A stretch of DNA of 64,000 bases, from the NCBI GenBank assembly GCA_036674765.1, contig JARVKI010000034.1:343934-407933 (forward strand), written 5' to 3'. The number at the start of each line of letters is the position of its first letter. Within the stretch, counting starts at the first letter, position 1. The notes below the pieces were generated by a model. The model did not search any database. It had not been told where the DNA came from and saw only the letters and a list, made by a program, of their open reading frames with translations. The position numbers and the translations under genes were made by a program. This stretch comes from Seiridium cupressi. Its lineage: Eukaryota > Ascomycota > Sordariomycetes > Amphisphaeriales > Sporocadaceae. Shown in pieces: positions 1-11,229 of this stretch.

Positions 1-2577
1 CAATTCAATCATACGACAGAGACCTCATTCCTTCCTTCCTCAATTTCTGGTGGCCTGAGAACTAATCGGCGTTGAACACAGAGGCACCCAAAATCAAAGG
101 CATTCATTGAAACAAAGCTCCAGTGGCGTCTGCGATATCGTTGGCTGCCTGGGTTGGCAACTACATTTAGTCCGTCGTGTTCAGCAGCTGAACCAGCGAA
201 CAGCTTCCTGCTTCCCAGCAGGTTTAGGCAAGTGCTCCAGTGTTTAGCCCTTTCCAAACAAACTTGGGCTGCGCAATGGTCAAGGGCTGGATCTTTTGGC
301 AATGTCGATCGATTTAGCCTGTCCCGCTCAGGGGGCGCATTTCTTTGACTGTCGCAGCAACGAGCAGCTTGTTGCAGGCCCAAGTCATGACGCCACGGCA
401 TCTTCCGACCAGGAGACATAGACATGTCATCGCTTCAGAAGACAGAGTCCTGTTGTGCAACAAAGCATTTATTTCTTCTGTACCACAGAAAGGTGTGGGG
501 CAGCATGTATGAAGAGTCGTGACCTGCCCGGTGACCAATTGCCGACATCTTGAGTAAGTGCTATCCTTCACCGGCAAGTACCGTATTTAACATATTACCT
601 ATAGGCTCCACTGGAGCGGACACGCTTTCCTATATGCAAAGCATGGGCAATCATGTTGAGTGAGGAAGGGGACTCTGGCGGCATGAGTCTTGGTCAAAGA
701 ACTCGGTAGGATAATGGAGCATTCTACCAATAGGAACTTGGGGCCAAGACATACGATGCTAACGATGAGTTGTTGCCCAGATCGGGTTGTTCCACCCATA
801 GTCCAGTCCAAGCGAGACTCCGATGACCGTAGAAATCGCGTACGGATGTAAGCATTGGGACTGACAGTATCCTTACAACTCATTAACAGAGTGTGGAAAG
901 GAATTGCAAGCGCAGCGGCGGGACGTCATGCCGTTGGATATCATTATAGACTGTGATTCCTGAGCATTTGATTGGACTCCGCCAAAATTGGCAAACAATA
1001 TTCAGCCCAGCGCTCCTAGAATCGGCACCGACCGTACCGAGCTCGCACCGAGTAACCTCCAAAAGGAGGTGTAACGGGTAAAGTACCCATCCGGGTGAGA
1101 CGTTATCATCGGGTCTGGATACAAGCTTTGCTTATGCCGCTTCCGGAGCCGTCCAACAGGCGATTTGTCACCCTCATACACACATCAACGCTCATTGGCG
1201 TTTCCCACTCGGTCGCCTGCAGTATCGTGTGTCTCGTCCCAAGTCCGGGGTAGCGGCGAGGGTAGTGCTGTGTCGCCCGAGACAAACCTTTCCTGTGTCA
1301 TATCTTGTCTCGGCAGCGGAATGACTGGTCATATTTCAATGGGATCCTAGATGACGAAATGTCTCGCATATGCATCCCAATATGTCTTTCGGCCTGATGC
1401 AAGTCGCCAATCTTGCACAGGTAGGTGCATTTACGAGTCTTACAGGGTGCCGCGTTCTCGTGTTGGGCTATGGACAGGGTAATTTTTCCGATCAATTCTC
1501 CATTTTGAGCCTCACTCTTTTTTGGGCTGATTGGCTATCGAGGCGCGAATCATGTCCGGCGCGTGAAAAGGAACGGCATGACTCGATGGGGACAGAAGGG
1601 GTTGGGCTAGAAAGCAGAGATGCTGGCACAGTCAGCCTGACAACCTGCCCGTGACGGCCGCTGCTGCGACCCCTTCACACGGCAGTCCGCATGTCGCTTT
1701 GCTCCCAAGAGGGCTGGATCTGGTATCAGTGGGCCATACAAGCCAGTACACTACCAAAATTGGTAGGGGTGACAGACCTTGAAAAGATAGCATACACCGA
1801 CTGCAGCATACATTGGCGGCCGAATTCCCCGGTGCCTGTCGAGTCCCAGCCTGCAGAAGGTCCAGACCCTCTGACTCTCCAGAGTCGAGATTCCCCAGAT
1901 CTGACGTAACCCCCAAAACCCATCTCGAATCGGCGGGATTCCCGTTCTCTAGCACTCTGCCGGCTATGACGAAAGATCCCAAGCGAGGTCCACGCGTGGG
2001 ATCTGTCCCGGCGGACGTCGTGGGACGTTCACCAAACCGGGGAACTGGGACAAGCAAGCTGCAAGGGCCGGCGTCCTGGGCAGCATCCGGATAGGGCTAG
2101 GAGCGCGGGATGCTTTGGATATCACTTCTTCAAATGTGTGTAGCACTAGAGGGATGCAGAACATCGTGCAGAAAACCTTGACACGATCCAGCAACGGCCG
2201 ATGCAGGAAAGGAACCATCGTGGCCGGGGCGAGAGGGTCGGTATCCCGCGGCGCTGTGTAGGTGGAGGTGTCCGGCGAATTGATCTCTGAGGCTAGATTG
2301 ATCGACCTGCATCTGCAATGGGCTCAATGAGGAAACCGTTGAGTCGAGATCTGTGGGGGGTTGCAGGGAACCTTGGAGGCTATTTTAGCTACCGGCTTCG
2401 ATTAATATTGGGGTGGACTCCTGCTTTGACTAGTTTACATATTGAAGTCGACCTGCTGAACCAACATAACTTCCCACGCAGCATCATCGGATGGGATGTT
2501 GGAGGGAAAAGAATTTTAAAATTGACATCTCGTTCCTTGGTATGTGGCTGGAGCTGTTTTGTACCATGTGAAAGACA

Positions 2578-2602
2578 GCATCATCTGATGATCAGATGAT
2601 GC
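2578..2602. repeat. Perfect 12-bp inverted repeat with 1-nt centre
   Basis: The left arm GCATCATCTGAT is followed by a single G and then its exact reverse complement ATCAGATGATGC. The two-fold symmetric site could be bound by a dimeric factor or extrude as a small hairpin. No gene lies close by and I found no second copy by eye, so no function can be assigned. Confidence 0.75.
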
Positions 2603-5524
2603 CCAGATCATGCCGGCCCAGTAGTCAAGCATGCTGTGCCAAGACATCGTTTCCAAAGGAAACAAGACGACAACTTTGCAGCTGTCTGTAGGCTCTACTA
2701 TATCCACGCCAGCCGGCCGAAAAGATGTTAATCAGGTACCGAGAACAAACAGAACCAGCGTTTGTCAATCTCGCATTGCGACATCCCTTTGTTTTTCGAG
2801 ATAATAGTTCGAATCGGTGTAATCCCAGCCACAGCGAGGAATCGCAAAAACAGCAAAGAGGGCTGCAGCTGGACTATACATGACAGATTAGTCATCCACA
2901 GGCGTACGACGCACATGATTGGGCGCCTTGGAGTGGGCGATCTGTTGAAGATGTGTCAGTAAATATGGCAAGGCTAAGTGAATACCAATCGCAGAATATC
3001 AAGTCGTGTCGTACGTCATTGTCAGGCATGAAACACTAGTCAGAGTCTGAATCATCTATAGTAATCGGAGAAGCACAAAGCACGAGGGAGCACAACCGTA
3101 CCCAGTTTAGCGATTATAGAGTTGGTGCGACCGGCACGCAAAAGATAGTAGCAGTGGACCATGATGCAACTAAAGTGTGCAAAAGACTAGACATCAGCTT
3201 CCTTTTTCTGTTAGGGACTGTTTCCTATTAGCTTGCACCTTCCCGTCTCCTGCAATGTTTCCCAATACGTGCAACATGAGTACAAGTATACCACGGGAAT
3301 CGTGACAAAAGACGAAAAACAAAGGCCGTTCCCACAAAAGCTCGGCTTTCCTCTTCGTAATGAGTGTTGGCTTCTGAACGGTTTCGTGACGCATCCATGA
3401 CAGCAATTTCATGTTCTAGCTATCAGCTCTTCTGCACAAGCACGCTTCAAGACTAGCAAAAGCAATTCGTGCATCAACAGACACTTCAGGCCGCTGTGGA
3501 AACATGACTAGCAGCCCGTTTTAGATATCATTTATGACCGTCAACTCTTTCCTGCTCGTGCAGACTTTCAAGAAAGAACACCAATAACCGTCATTTGCCA
3601 GGTCATGGGATACGCCACGGAAACCTTACGCTCGTGGCTCCAGACACGGAAAAATCCACAACGTCGCAGAAAGGGGCATGTGTCGATTTGCGATGCCGAG
3701 AACTTGCTTACCATAAGGTCAGATATTGGGCCGTGTCACTATAGGAATGCCATGATAGGCCATCTGGGCAGCCACAACCGACACCTGGCTAATAAATTCA
3801 GGCTTTTCTCTGACACAAAGCTGGCTTGTTGGCAGGAGTTTTGTGTGTTGAGTGTTGAGTACATTGGATATCCTGGACAGAAACATGTTTGATCCGCATC
3901 TATCAAAGCAGGACACGTTGACGATCAGAAGCAGATATTGCTATTTCACAGAGGTTGGGGTAACACTTGTACGCCGTCCACGGTATAGCCTCACACCGAT
4001 GTCGAAACTTCCACGATTACTGGTCAGAAAATGCTGGATCTGCTTCTCGGGGTGACCTCGGTGTAGGAGGCCTTGTCCTCTTGCAGGTCTCGTCTGTATG
4101 TGCCGCGGCGAGACCTGCCCAGCGGTATGTTACTATTGTGGTTTCTGGGTAATATGTGGTGTGACTCGGCTGAATCGCAACCAGGCGCAAGTATTGCAAC
4201 CATCTGCGCCCAAGCTTCATTTCATCTCCAAGCCAGATACTCAACATGCATATGCGACAGACTGACCGTTCAGCCTTGTGAGACATTTTTTGCTTTGGTG
4301 GTGTAAGTCGGGGTCGGGCCCAGCCTGTAGCGAATTGTCTCCCTTGTCACTTGACTGCGTGTCATATGCTCAATGTGGCATTTCGCCCACAGGTATTGCC
4401 AGATGCATTGCCGCAGCATCCTTGACAGACCACCTGCCCTCATCCTTCGCCGGTTGGAGGAGTCGAGATGGTGCAAAATGATTGGTAGGAACTGAGGTCT
4501 CCTATGAGTTGCATAAGCGACAAGATATTCGCGCGTGCACAACTCATATTCTTTCTGCGTCAGTACCCAACGCCCTGACCCTCGAGTCGTCTCAAGTCTG
4601 GTAGAAAGCCGAGTCGGTCAATGACAGTACCTTGTCGCGGTGCTGAAGAGCGCCAGGGATCCAGCTCCCCTGCACTGCAGTCCTGTGCGGTGTATCCGTA
4701 TGCCACGTTGTTCAAAGAGAACGTGCAGTAGTGGTATGGAGGCGGGGAATCAACGACGACAGGTGGAGACGATGTTGCTCGAGTCCTGTAAGAAGATCCG
4801 ACAGGTATCGATGGGCAGGGCCATCCATTGGCAGTCGACCGCTGTCGGTGCGCATGCAACGGATGTTGATCCTGTCTAGACCGGTTGAGCATTTGGCATT
4901 ATCGAAAGGCTTATCGCGATGCCGGTACAATCCAGACAGGCGGAGGCGTCGAAACGGCCTTTTGCCAAGGCGGTAGGTATGTACATGCTGTACGTAGGCT
5001 CAGCATGGGACCTCATAGGCTGGCGGCATTCGGGATGCAGAGGCGCAAACAGATCAGTGGGAAACGAAAGCCATCTTGTCCGACGCCACCGCAATGCCCG
5101 ATTTAAAACGATGCTTGAATGCAGGCAAGATGCGGCAAGATGCCATCCGTCGACCAGATGGGGACGGATCGGAGTGCAGCAGCATGGGCCAGGGCAGAGA
5201 CATGCCTGCCCGCGCGCGCACGGGCGGGTGCTTGACAGCAGAGAGGCGTGAGCCTTGCAGAAACGATATTGTCGGCACGCGGTGGGAGTTGGTAACTGTG
5301 TCCTGTTGAAGCTGTCAATGCCGAACGACCCCTAAACATCCGAGAGGTCGTTTGCAAATTACGCGGCAGGTGATGTCAGTTCCTGAACACGAGCTTTTGC
5401 ATCTCCAGTATTTCGGGGTGTGGCTACATGGAGGAAATAATGTTGGACTGGAGTGCAGCCGAGCCGAGCCCGGCTGAATTTCGCTGGACAAGTTCCAAAA
5501 GCTGGAGCCGGCGTGCAGGAGACA

Positions 5525-5590
5525 GGAGACTGGAGACTGACAGCCACTCTGCTACTGTCGCCCAGAGACGGAGACTGGAGACTGGAGACT
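5525..5590 (+). repeat. GGAGACT heptanucleotide repeat, two short arrays
   Basis: GGAGACT occurs twice in tandem at 5525-5538 and three times in tandem at 5570-5590, with about 31 bases of unrelated sequence between. It lies in a stretch without a supported gene. It is probably a simple minisatellite-like expansion and not a functional array. Confidence 0.7.
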
Positions 5591-6199
5591 TTGAAACTGG
5601 ATCCAGTGACCCATAGCACGAGTCTAGGGGCTCTCATTCGGGGGGCAATGTCCTCGAGGCTGGGGACTAAGGAGATCGTCGGAGGTCACGTTCATGGCAG
5701 AGGCATGCGGCATGATAGTATGAAAGGGAGGCAAGGTGAATTGTGCAATGCCATGTACTGCTGCTTGTACAAGCAGACGTAGTGTGACTATGGTCCATGT
5801 ACCCCGGTGTGCACTGTTCTATAATCGAATGGGCGGCGAGCGTTATCACCAAGGACGGGAAAAACAAGTAGGTGGTATTTCCCCCCCAAAGCCACAGCTG
5901 TAAGTAAAGGAGGCACGTCGCCTAACAAGCCTATTTGTTGCGTTGCACAGCAGCCATTGGTAACGGCGTGCGGCCTGACAGCTGCGTTAGATCAGAACAG
6001 GAGCTGGGTCGGCGACAGGGGTTCCAGTATGCGATCGAGAAGTGTCCGGGTACCCTTGGGAAGAGACCGACTCCAGGCCCGAAGCGTGCAACGCTGGGAA
6101 AAGGACGAGACCCTTTCCTCACCTTGGACGGTGCCAACACAAGGGTTATTTTGGGTGAAGCGTCGTGCGTATGGCTCGGAAAGGAGATATACCTGTCGT

Positions 6200-8206
6200 C
6201 CAGCAGAGTGCATATATGTAGTAGCCATTGCTCCATCGTTTATTTATATCTCGGGTCGACGCCCTCCCCCAACCTTGAAGTTTGACATCTTTGAGCCTTT
6301 CCCTCAGCAGCCCCGTTCCTCGCTCAGTCGACCCCGATTTTCGACCCCACTCGCATTCTTCGAGACCGCCCAAGCCACTGGCCGGTGTTCACGTACCGAG
6401 CCCCTGGTCCACCATAGATATACATTCGGTGGACACTGGCCAAGTCCCAAGTCCCACGTACCACATCCCCCATCCCACAACTATTACCACGACACCCGGC
6501 GCCGCTGCAATCCTAAATCTTATGCAGCCGCTGCAGCTGCAGCCATCACCCTATCCACCTCAGCAACTACTGGAAGACGCAAGGCGGTGAACCAGGCTAC
6601 AAGCCGTTTGGCTGCTGCCGCCGACCTAGGTAAGCGACTCTGAGCCTCTGACAAACCACGCGCCGCCATTCGACCGCCTGAGCACACACTCAGACACGAC
6701 TAGCCCATGGCCCTGCATGCGCGAGCCCACTGTCACCTCTTTTTTTATGAATCCCGTCACTTTTTTTCTGCATCTGAGTCTTGTCTAGGAAGTCTAGAGG
6801 TTCGTGTACAGATACCGCCATGGCTATGCGGTCAGCGGCTTGTCCAATTGAGTGCTGGGGCATGAATCGATGTACAGGAAAAAAAGCATTGTGTCGCTCA
6901 ACGAATTACTTAATTGTGCTGTAGCTAATCATCCGGGGGGAGCAGCAACTGTGTGGACCGTGTGATCGGGTTCAACTGCGCCAGTGCTCATCGTTGCCAA
7001 CCAGACCGTACATCAAAAGATCCAGGCCCTGTTGATCTTCACTGCTGCAGTGGACTTCAGAATCTGTCAACCTGCGCCCCAACTCACCGCGCCCGGAAAG
7101 TCGCCTTGCAAATAGAACCAACCCGCTGGCTTGCCTGCGCTGCTCGCTACAGGTGTCCGTTCACATACTCACTCGGTTGCAGTACAGCACAGTAAAGCAA
7201 AAACGGAGCGAAACAAAGCAAACCGTTCCGGCACAGGAGCTATTCCAATACACACTCACTCACGCAATACGTGCAATACCTACATTCTCTCACACACACA
7301 CAAAATAGCACCAAAGGTTTGGTCTTGATCTCAACGCGGCTGCAGGTCGGACGTCCCGCGCTCCCCCAGACCTAGGTAGCTTCTCATCCGCCATCTCTTG
7401 TCACACGAAACCATTGTTCGGGATCTCTGCTCGCACAGCATTATTGGTCCCTCGACAACCTTCCCCCCATTGACGACTAATTGGAGCGGATTACTGCTTC
7501 TGGTTGGTCACCCGGCCGCTCTCACGAACCCCCAGTCCAATTGATCTATCTATCTCTACCATAAAGGAACATTGGACCCCTCCATCCGCCATTTCCCAAC
7601 CCTCGACGTCCTGTGGTCCGCTGGCTATTACAGTTCGTACTACACTTGTGTCCACCGCATGACACACCATCGCTACCTCTTGACGCGCTTTCACCTCGCC
7701 GACCTGCTTGGGTCACCGGCCGTCTCACCTCGTCAGAGTCCGTCCGGCCTCCGTGACACTCACATCCCTGCTGGTACGTGAGGCACTGCCCTTTGTTTAG
7801 ACCCGAGTCAGTCGCTCCAGCGCTGTGGCTTTCGCCACTAACACCGTCTGGTGACCTGCCCCACCAGACCCTCCAACCGGGATTTCTTCTGGTCTTGAGC
7901 CGAGAATAGCAGAGTTAACCTTTGATTGTTTAGATTGACTTCGATCTGATCTGGATATCTGGGAGGGTGTCAGGCCAGACAGCCAACAAAAGAGCAGACG
8001 AGGTTTTGCCGCTGCAGGAACAGAGGTAATCGAGTGAGTGACTCTGCGATGGATAGGTGTAGACAAGCGGACAGCATTATATAATAGGTAAGTTCGCCTT
8101 CCCGCCCGCCTGCACGCCGCAGGAGGACCTCGAGCATTCCGACCCCCCCCCCCCCCCTGGAAATTGGCCTGCAGATGTTCTGACCCCCAGCGCGCGTAGT
8201 AACGCC
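6200..8206 (+). promoter_or_regulatory. Probable promoter and long 5' leader of the HMT1-like gene
   Basis: From about 6.24 kb the plus strand becomes rich in C and T, with short ATG-initiated ORFs, which is typical of fungal core promoters and 5' leaders. A TTTATTTATAT stretch near 6.24 kb precedes it. A consensus donor (GTAAGT) at 8088 pairs well with acceptors ending at 8174 or 8190. A 15-C run at 8143-8157 sits in the pyrimidine tract of that putative leader intron, just before the start codon at 8207. A further donor-like AG|GTAAGC lies at about 6629. A two-codon uORF (ATG at 8175) follows the first acceptor. The exact transcription start cannot be read from the sequence. Confidence 0.4.
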
Positions 8207-11176
8207 ATGGCACCTCCCATCGTGGTGAGCCCAGCGGAGGAGCCATTAGAGACTTTCCGCAATGCCTTACAATATGCATATCCAGCAGTTCTCCTATTCG
8301 CCTTCGTCATAGTCGGCGCGACCGACAGCATCCTCAACGCCCTCCGCAAAGACGATTTCGTGGCTCCCACAGTAACTGGGCCTGGAGGAAAACCCCTTCC
8401 TGTAACGAAGCGCAAGAGAGAGATTCGCGATGACGGGGAACACGAGCAATACAGCCCCGCGTGCAAGAGTTTCTTTCGATGCTGCATGATGTTGGCTACA
8501 TTCACCTTTTTCTGCGCTGGGGCCAACGTTGCGGCCCGCGCTCTGTACAACCGCACGGCGTCGGGAGGCCATGGGTGGTGGTGCGGTGAGCCAAAGACAG
8601 TAAGTTCTTGCCCTGCTGGGAACCGGAAGTCTAATAACACTCCGAACACGCTCGCTCACGATTCAACCACAGGTCTACATTCTAGGGTCCGCATTCCTGT
8701 ACCTTTACGTGACTGTTACGCTTTTTGACTGGACAGCGAGCCCATACCTCGTTCACATCGTTCTATGGTGCATTGCATTCATCGGCGATCTGCTGATCTT
8801 GGTATCTGATATTGTGATCCTCATGCGGCCGCACAATGTCATGGTAAACCTTGAAGACAGTAAGTATTTGGTCGAGAAAGGGACCAATTCATGGGATGAT
8901 GTGGACTTGTCCCTTGCTGGCCTTCGGCTGGGGCTTCTTGCTGGCATGATCACTGTTTACTACGCGATTGCTTGGCTGCGGAAACAGGCCGAGCGCTCAC
9001 GACTCGAAGATTCTTACTCTTCTGATGTTGATGAGAGCACACCACTCATAAACAGTAGTGCGAATGGATACCACTCAAATGGACATGCCAGGAACGGCGT
9101 CGCAGCAGGTACTAATGGCACTGCCGAAGGCACTTCCGCTCCCACCGTCGATGAGGAAGCCACATTCTATCGGCCCGAAAAGCTACCACACACCACCTGG
9201 TTCGAGTATCTCAGGGGATATTCGGTCTTCTTCCCTTACATGTGGCCCTCGAAGCACTTCCGGCTTCAAGCAATCGTCGTTGTTTGCTTCATCCTCTTGA
9301 TCCTCCAGCGGATTGTCAACGTCATGGTCCCAGTACAAATCGCGCACGTCACGAACGAGCTGTCGGGAGATTACCTTGCGCCCGGAGAACAGCTCAAGAT
9401 GCCCTGGGCTTCTCTGGGGCTGTTGATCCTATACAAGCTGCTTCAAGGCCCTTCCGGCCTGCTGGGTTCGTTCCGATCACTCATCTGGATACCTGTGTCA
9501 CAGCACTCGTACCGAGCACTTACCACTTCGGCCTTTGAACACGTGCACTCTCTGAGCCTAGATTTTCACCTCGGCAAACGCACAGGCGAAGTCCTATCTG
9601 CCTTGAACAAGGGGTCTTCGGTGAACTCGTTCTTGGAGCAGGTGACCTTTCAGGTTTTCCCCATGCTCATTGATTTGTTCCTGGCGATCAGCTATTTCTT
9701 CTGGCAGTTCGACGCTGTTTATGCCGTCTTTGTCTGCATTATCACATTCTACTACCTCTTCTTGACGATCAGAATGGCACAAAGCACGGCTGATCAGAGG
9801 AGGTTAATGTCAAATGCTGATCGCGAGGAGGAAGCTGTCAAGAACGATTCCATCATCTCCTACGAGACAGTCAAGTACTTCAACGCGGAGGAGTTTGAGT
9901 TCAATCGCTACCGCGATGCCATCAAGAACTTTCAAGCCGCTGAAGCAAAGGTCACCTGGAGCATATCGTCCATGAACATTTGCCAATCATTGGTGTTTAT
10001 GACGGGCATGCTTATTGCGATGATGCTGGGCGCCTATCAGGTCAGCACTGGACAGAGGAAAGTAGGTGACTTTGTTGCTCTGATGACGTACCTGAACCAG
10101 CTCCAAGGACCTTTGAACTTCTTTGGCACGTTTTACCGGACAGTCCAACAGGCAATGATTTCTGGCGAGCGTCTCTTGGAATTGTTCAAGCAACAGCCGA
10201 CAGTCGTGGACCGTCCCGGTGCCAAGGCGGTGACCAAGTGCGATGGCCTCATCGAGTTTTCCAAAGTGCAATTTGCCTACGACCCACGCCGACCCGCGCT
10301 GCGCGACTTGAGCTTCAAATGCCAGCCGGGTACCACAACAGCATTAGTAGGAGAATCCGGTGGTGGCAAATCAACGTTGTTTCGACTTTTATACCGCTAC
10401 TTCAACAGTACGGGCGGCATCATCAAGATTGACGGCCAAGATATTAAAGACGTCACTATCGACTCTGTCCGGCGCCACATCGGAGTGGTGCCACAAGATA
10501 CCATCTTGTTCAACGATACTCTGATGTACAACCTGCGGTACGCCAACCAAAACGCCTCCGAGAAAGAAATTGTTGCCGCCTGTGAGGCTGCCAGCATCCA
10601 CGAGCGAATCATGTCATTCCCTGACGGCTACTATACCAAGGTTGGCGAACGTGGCCTGCGACTCAGTGGCGGCGAGAAACAGCGGGTGGCAATCGCGCGG
10701 ACGTTGCTCAAGAACCCCAAGGTTATCATGCTGGACGAAGCGACGTCAGCGCTTGACACTCAGACAGAACAGGAGATTCAGTCTCGGCTTACTAAGATTG
10801 GCCATGGCCGCACGCTTCTGATCATTGCGTAAGTCTCGAGGCTCGATGCGTCGACATCCGAGCTAGTTCGCTAACTTGTACTAGCCACCGCCTATCTACT
10901 ATCACTCACGCCGACCAAATCTTGGTTCTCAAGAATGGTTCCATCATCGAGCGTGGCACTCATGAGGGGCTCTTGGAGGAGAACAAAGTTTACGCCAAGA
11001 TGTGGAGTAAACAAGCAAAAGCTCAGAAGGCGGCGCAGGATGCTTTTGTGGCCCAGCACAGGGCCGAGAAGTACCTCCGCAAGGCTTCGTTGAATGGCAA
11101 TGGCCAGGACGATGATTCCAGTAGCTCCTCCGATGAGTCTACACGCAATCACCAGCACCGCCAACAGGATACCTGA
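8207..11176 (+). CDS. hmt1: HMT1-type vacuolar ABC half-transporter (heavy-metal/phytochelatin or glutathione conjugate transport)
   Basis: Exons are 8207-8599, 8673-10828 and 10885-11176, giving 946 residues. The introns have GTAAGT donors and CAG/TAG acceptors, and the second contains a CTAAC branch site. An N-terminal extra membrane domain covers residues 1 to about 240 and includes a short acidic linker. It is followed by a six-span ABC type-1 domain (about 310-600) and one nucleotide-binding domain. The Walker A is GESGGGKST at about 691, the signature LSGGEKQR at about 794, the Walker B ends in LDEATSALD at about 815, and the H-loop His is residue 851 at the start of exon 3. This one-TMD-one-NBD layout with an added N-terminal membrane domain is that of the ABCB subfamily members fission yeast Hmt1 and human ABCB6. 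Family members move thiol-metal complexes or glutathione conjugates into the vacuole. The substrate here is inferred. The main alternative is a mitochondrial Atm1-like transporter, which lacks the extra N-terminal domain. Confidence 0.93.
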
Positions 11177-11223
11177 GCTACGGGACCTATCTGCAAGCCA
11201 CCTGCCCCTGGAGTTTTGCGCCC

Positions 11224-11229
11224 AATAAA
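11224..11229 (+). terminator. Candidate polyadenylation signal of the HMT1-like gene
   Basis: A canonical AATAAA lies about 48 bases after the stop codon of the ABC transporter, followed by A/T-rich sequence. It is the only perfect AATAAA I noted directly behind a stop codon in this window. The cleavage point itself is not visible. Confidence 0.5.

Larger units (their letters stand above)
1..6200. other. Gene-poor stretch, no supported gene
   Basis: I see no ORF here that reads like a real protein. The longest open frames overlap each other on both strands and have the Cys/Arg/Ser/His-rich composition of chance translation. No tRNA- or rRNA-like segment was recognised by eye. Small structures seen are a perfect 12-bp inverted repeat near 2.59 kb and a GGAGACT heptamer repeat near 5.55 kb, both listed separately. 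The stretch could hold non-coding transcripts or a distal promoter for the gene at 8.2 kb. Confidence 0.6.

Noticed and set aside
2805..2830. Possible tRNA B-box (AGTTCGAATC) and similar words at 16.87 kb and 51.2 kb
   Set aside because: No matching A-box, acceptor stem or cloverleaf pairing could be made around any of them.
5957..6643. 228-codon plus-strand frame with an alanine run
   Set aside because: It sits in C/T-rich leader-like sequence, with low-complexity and Arg/Ser/Thr/Pro-rich translation and another open frame across the same bases. It is most likely non-coding leader.
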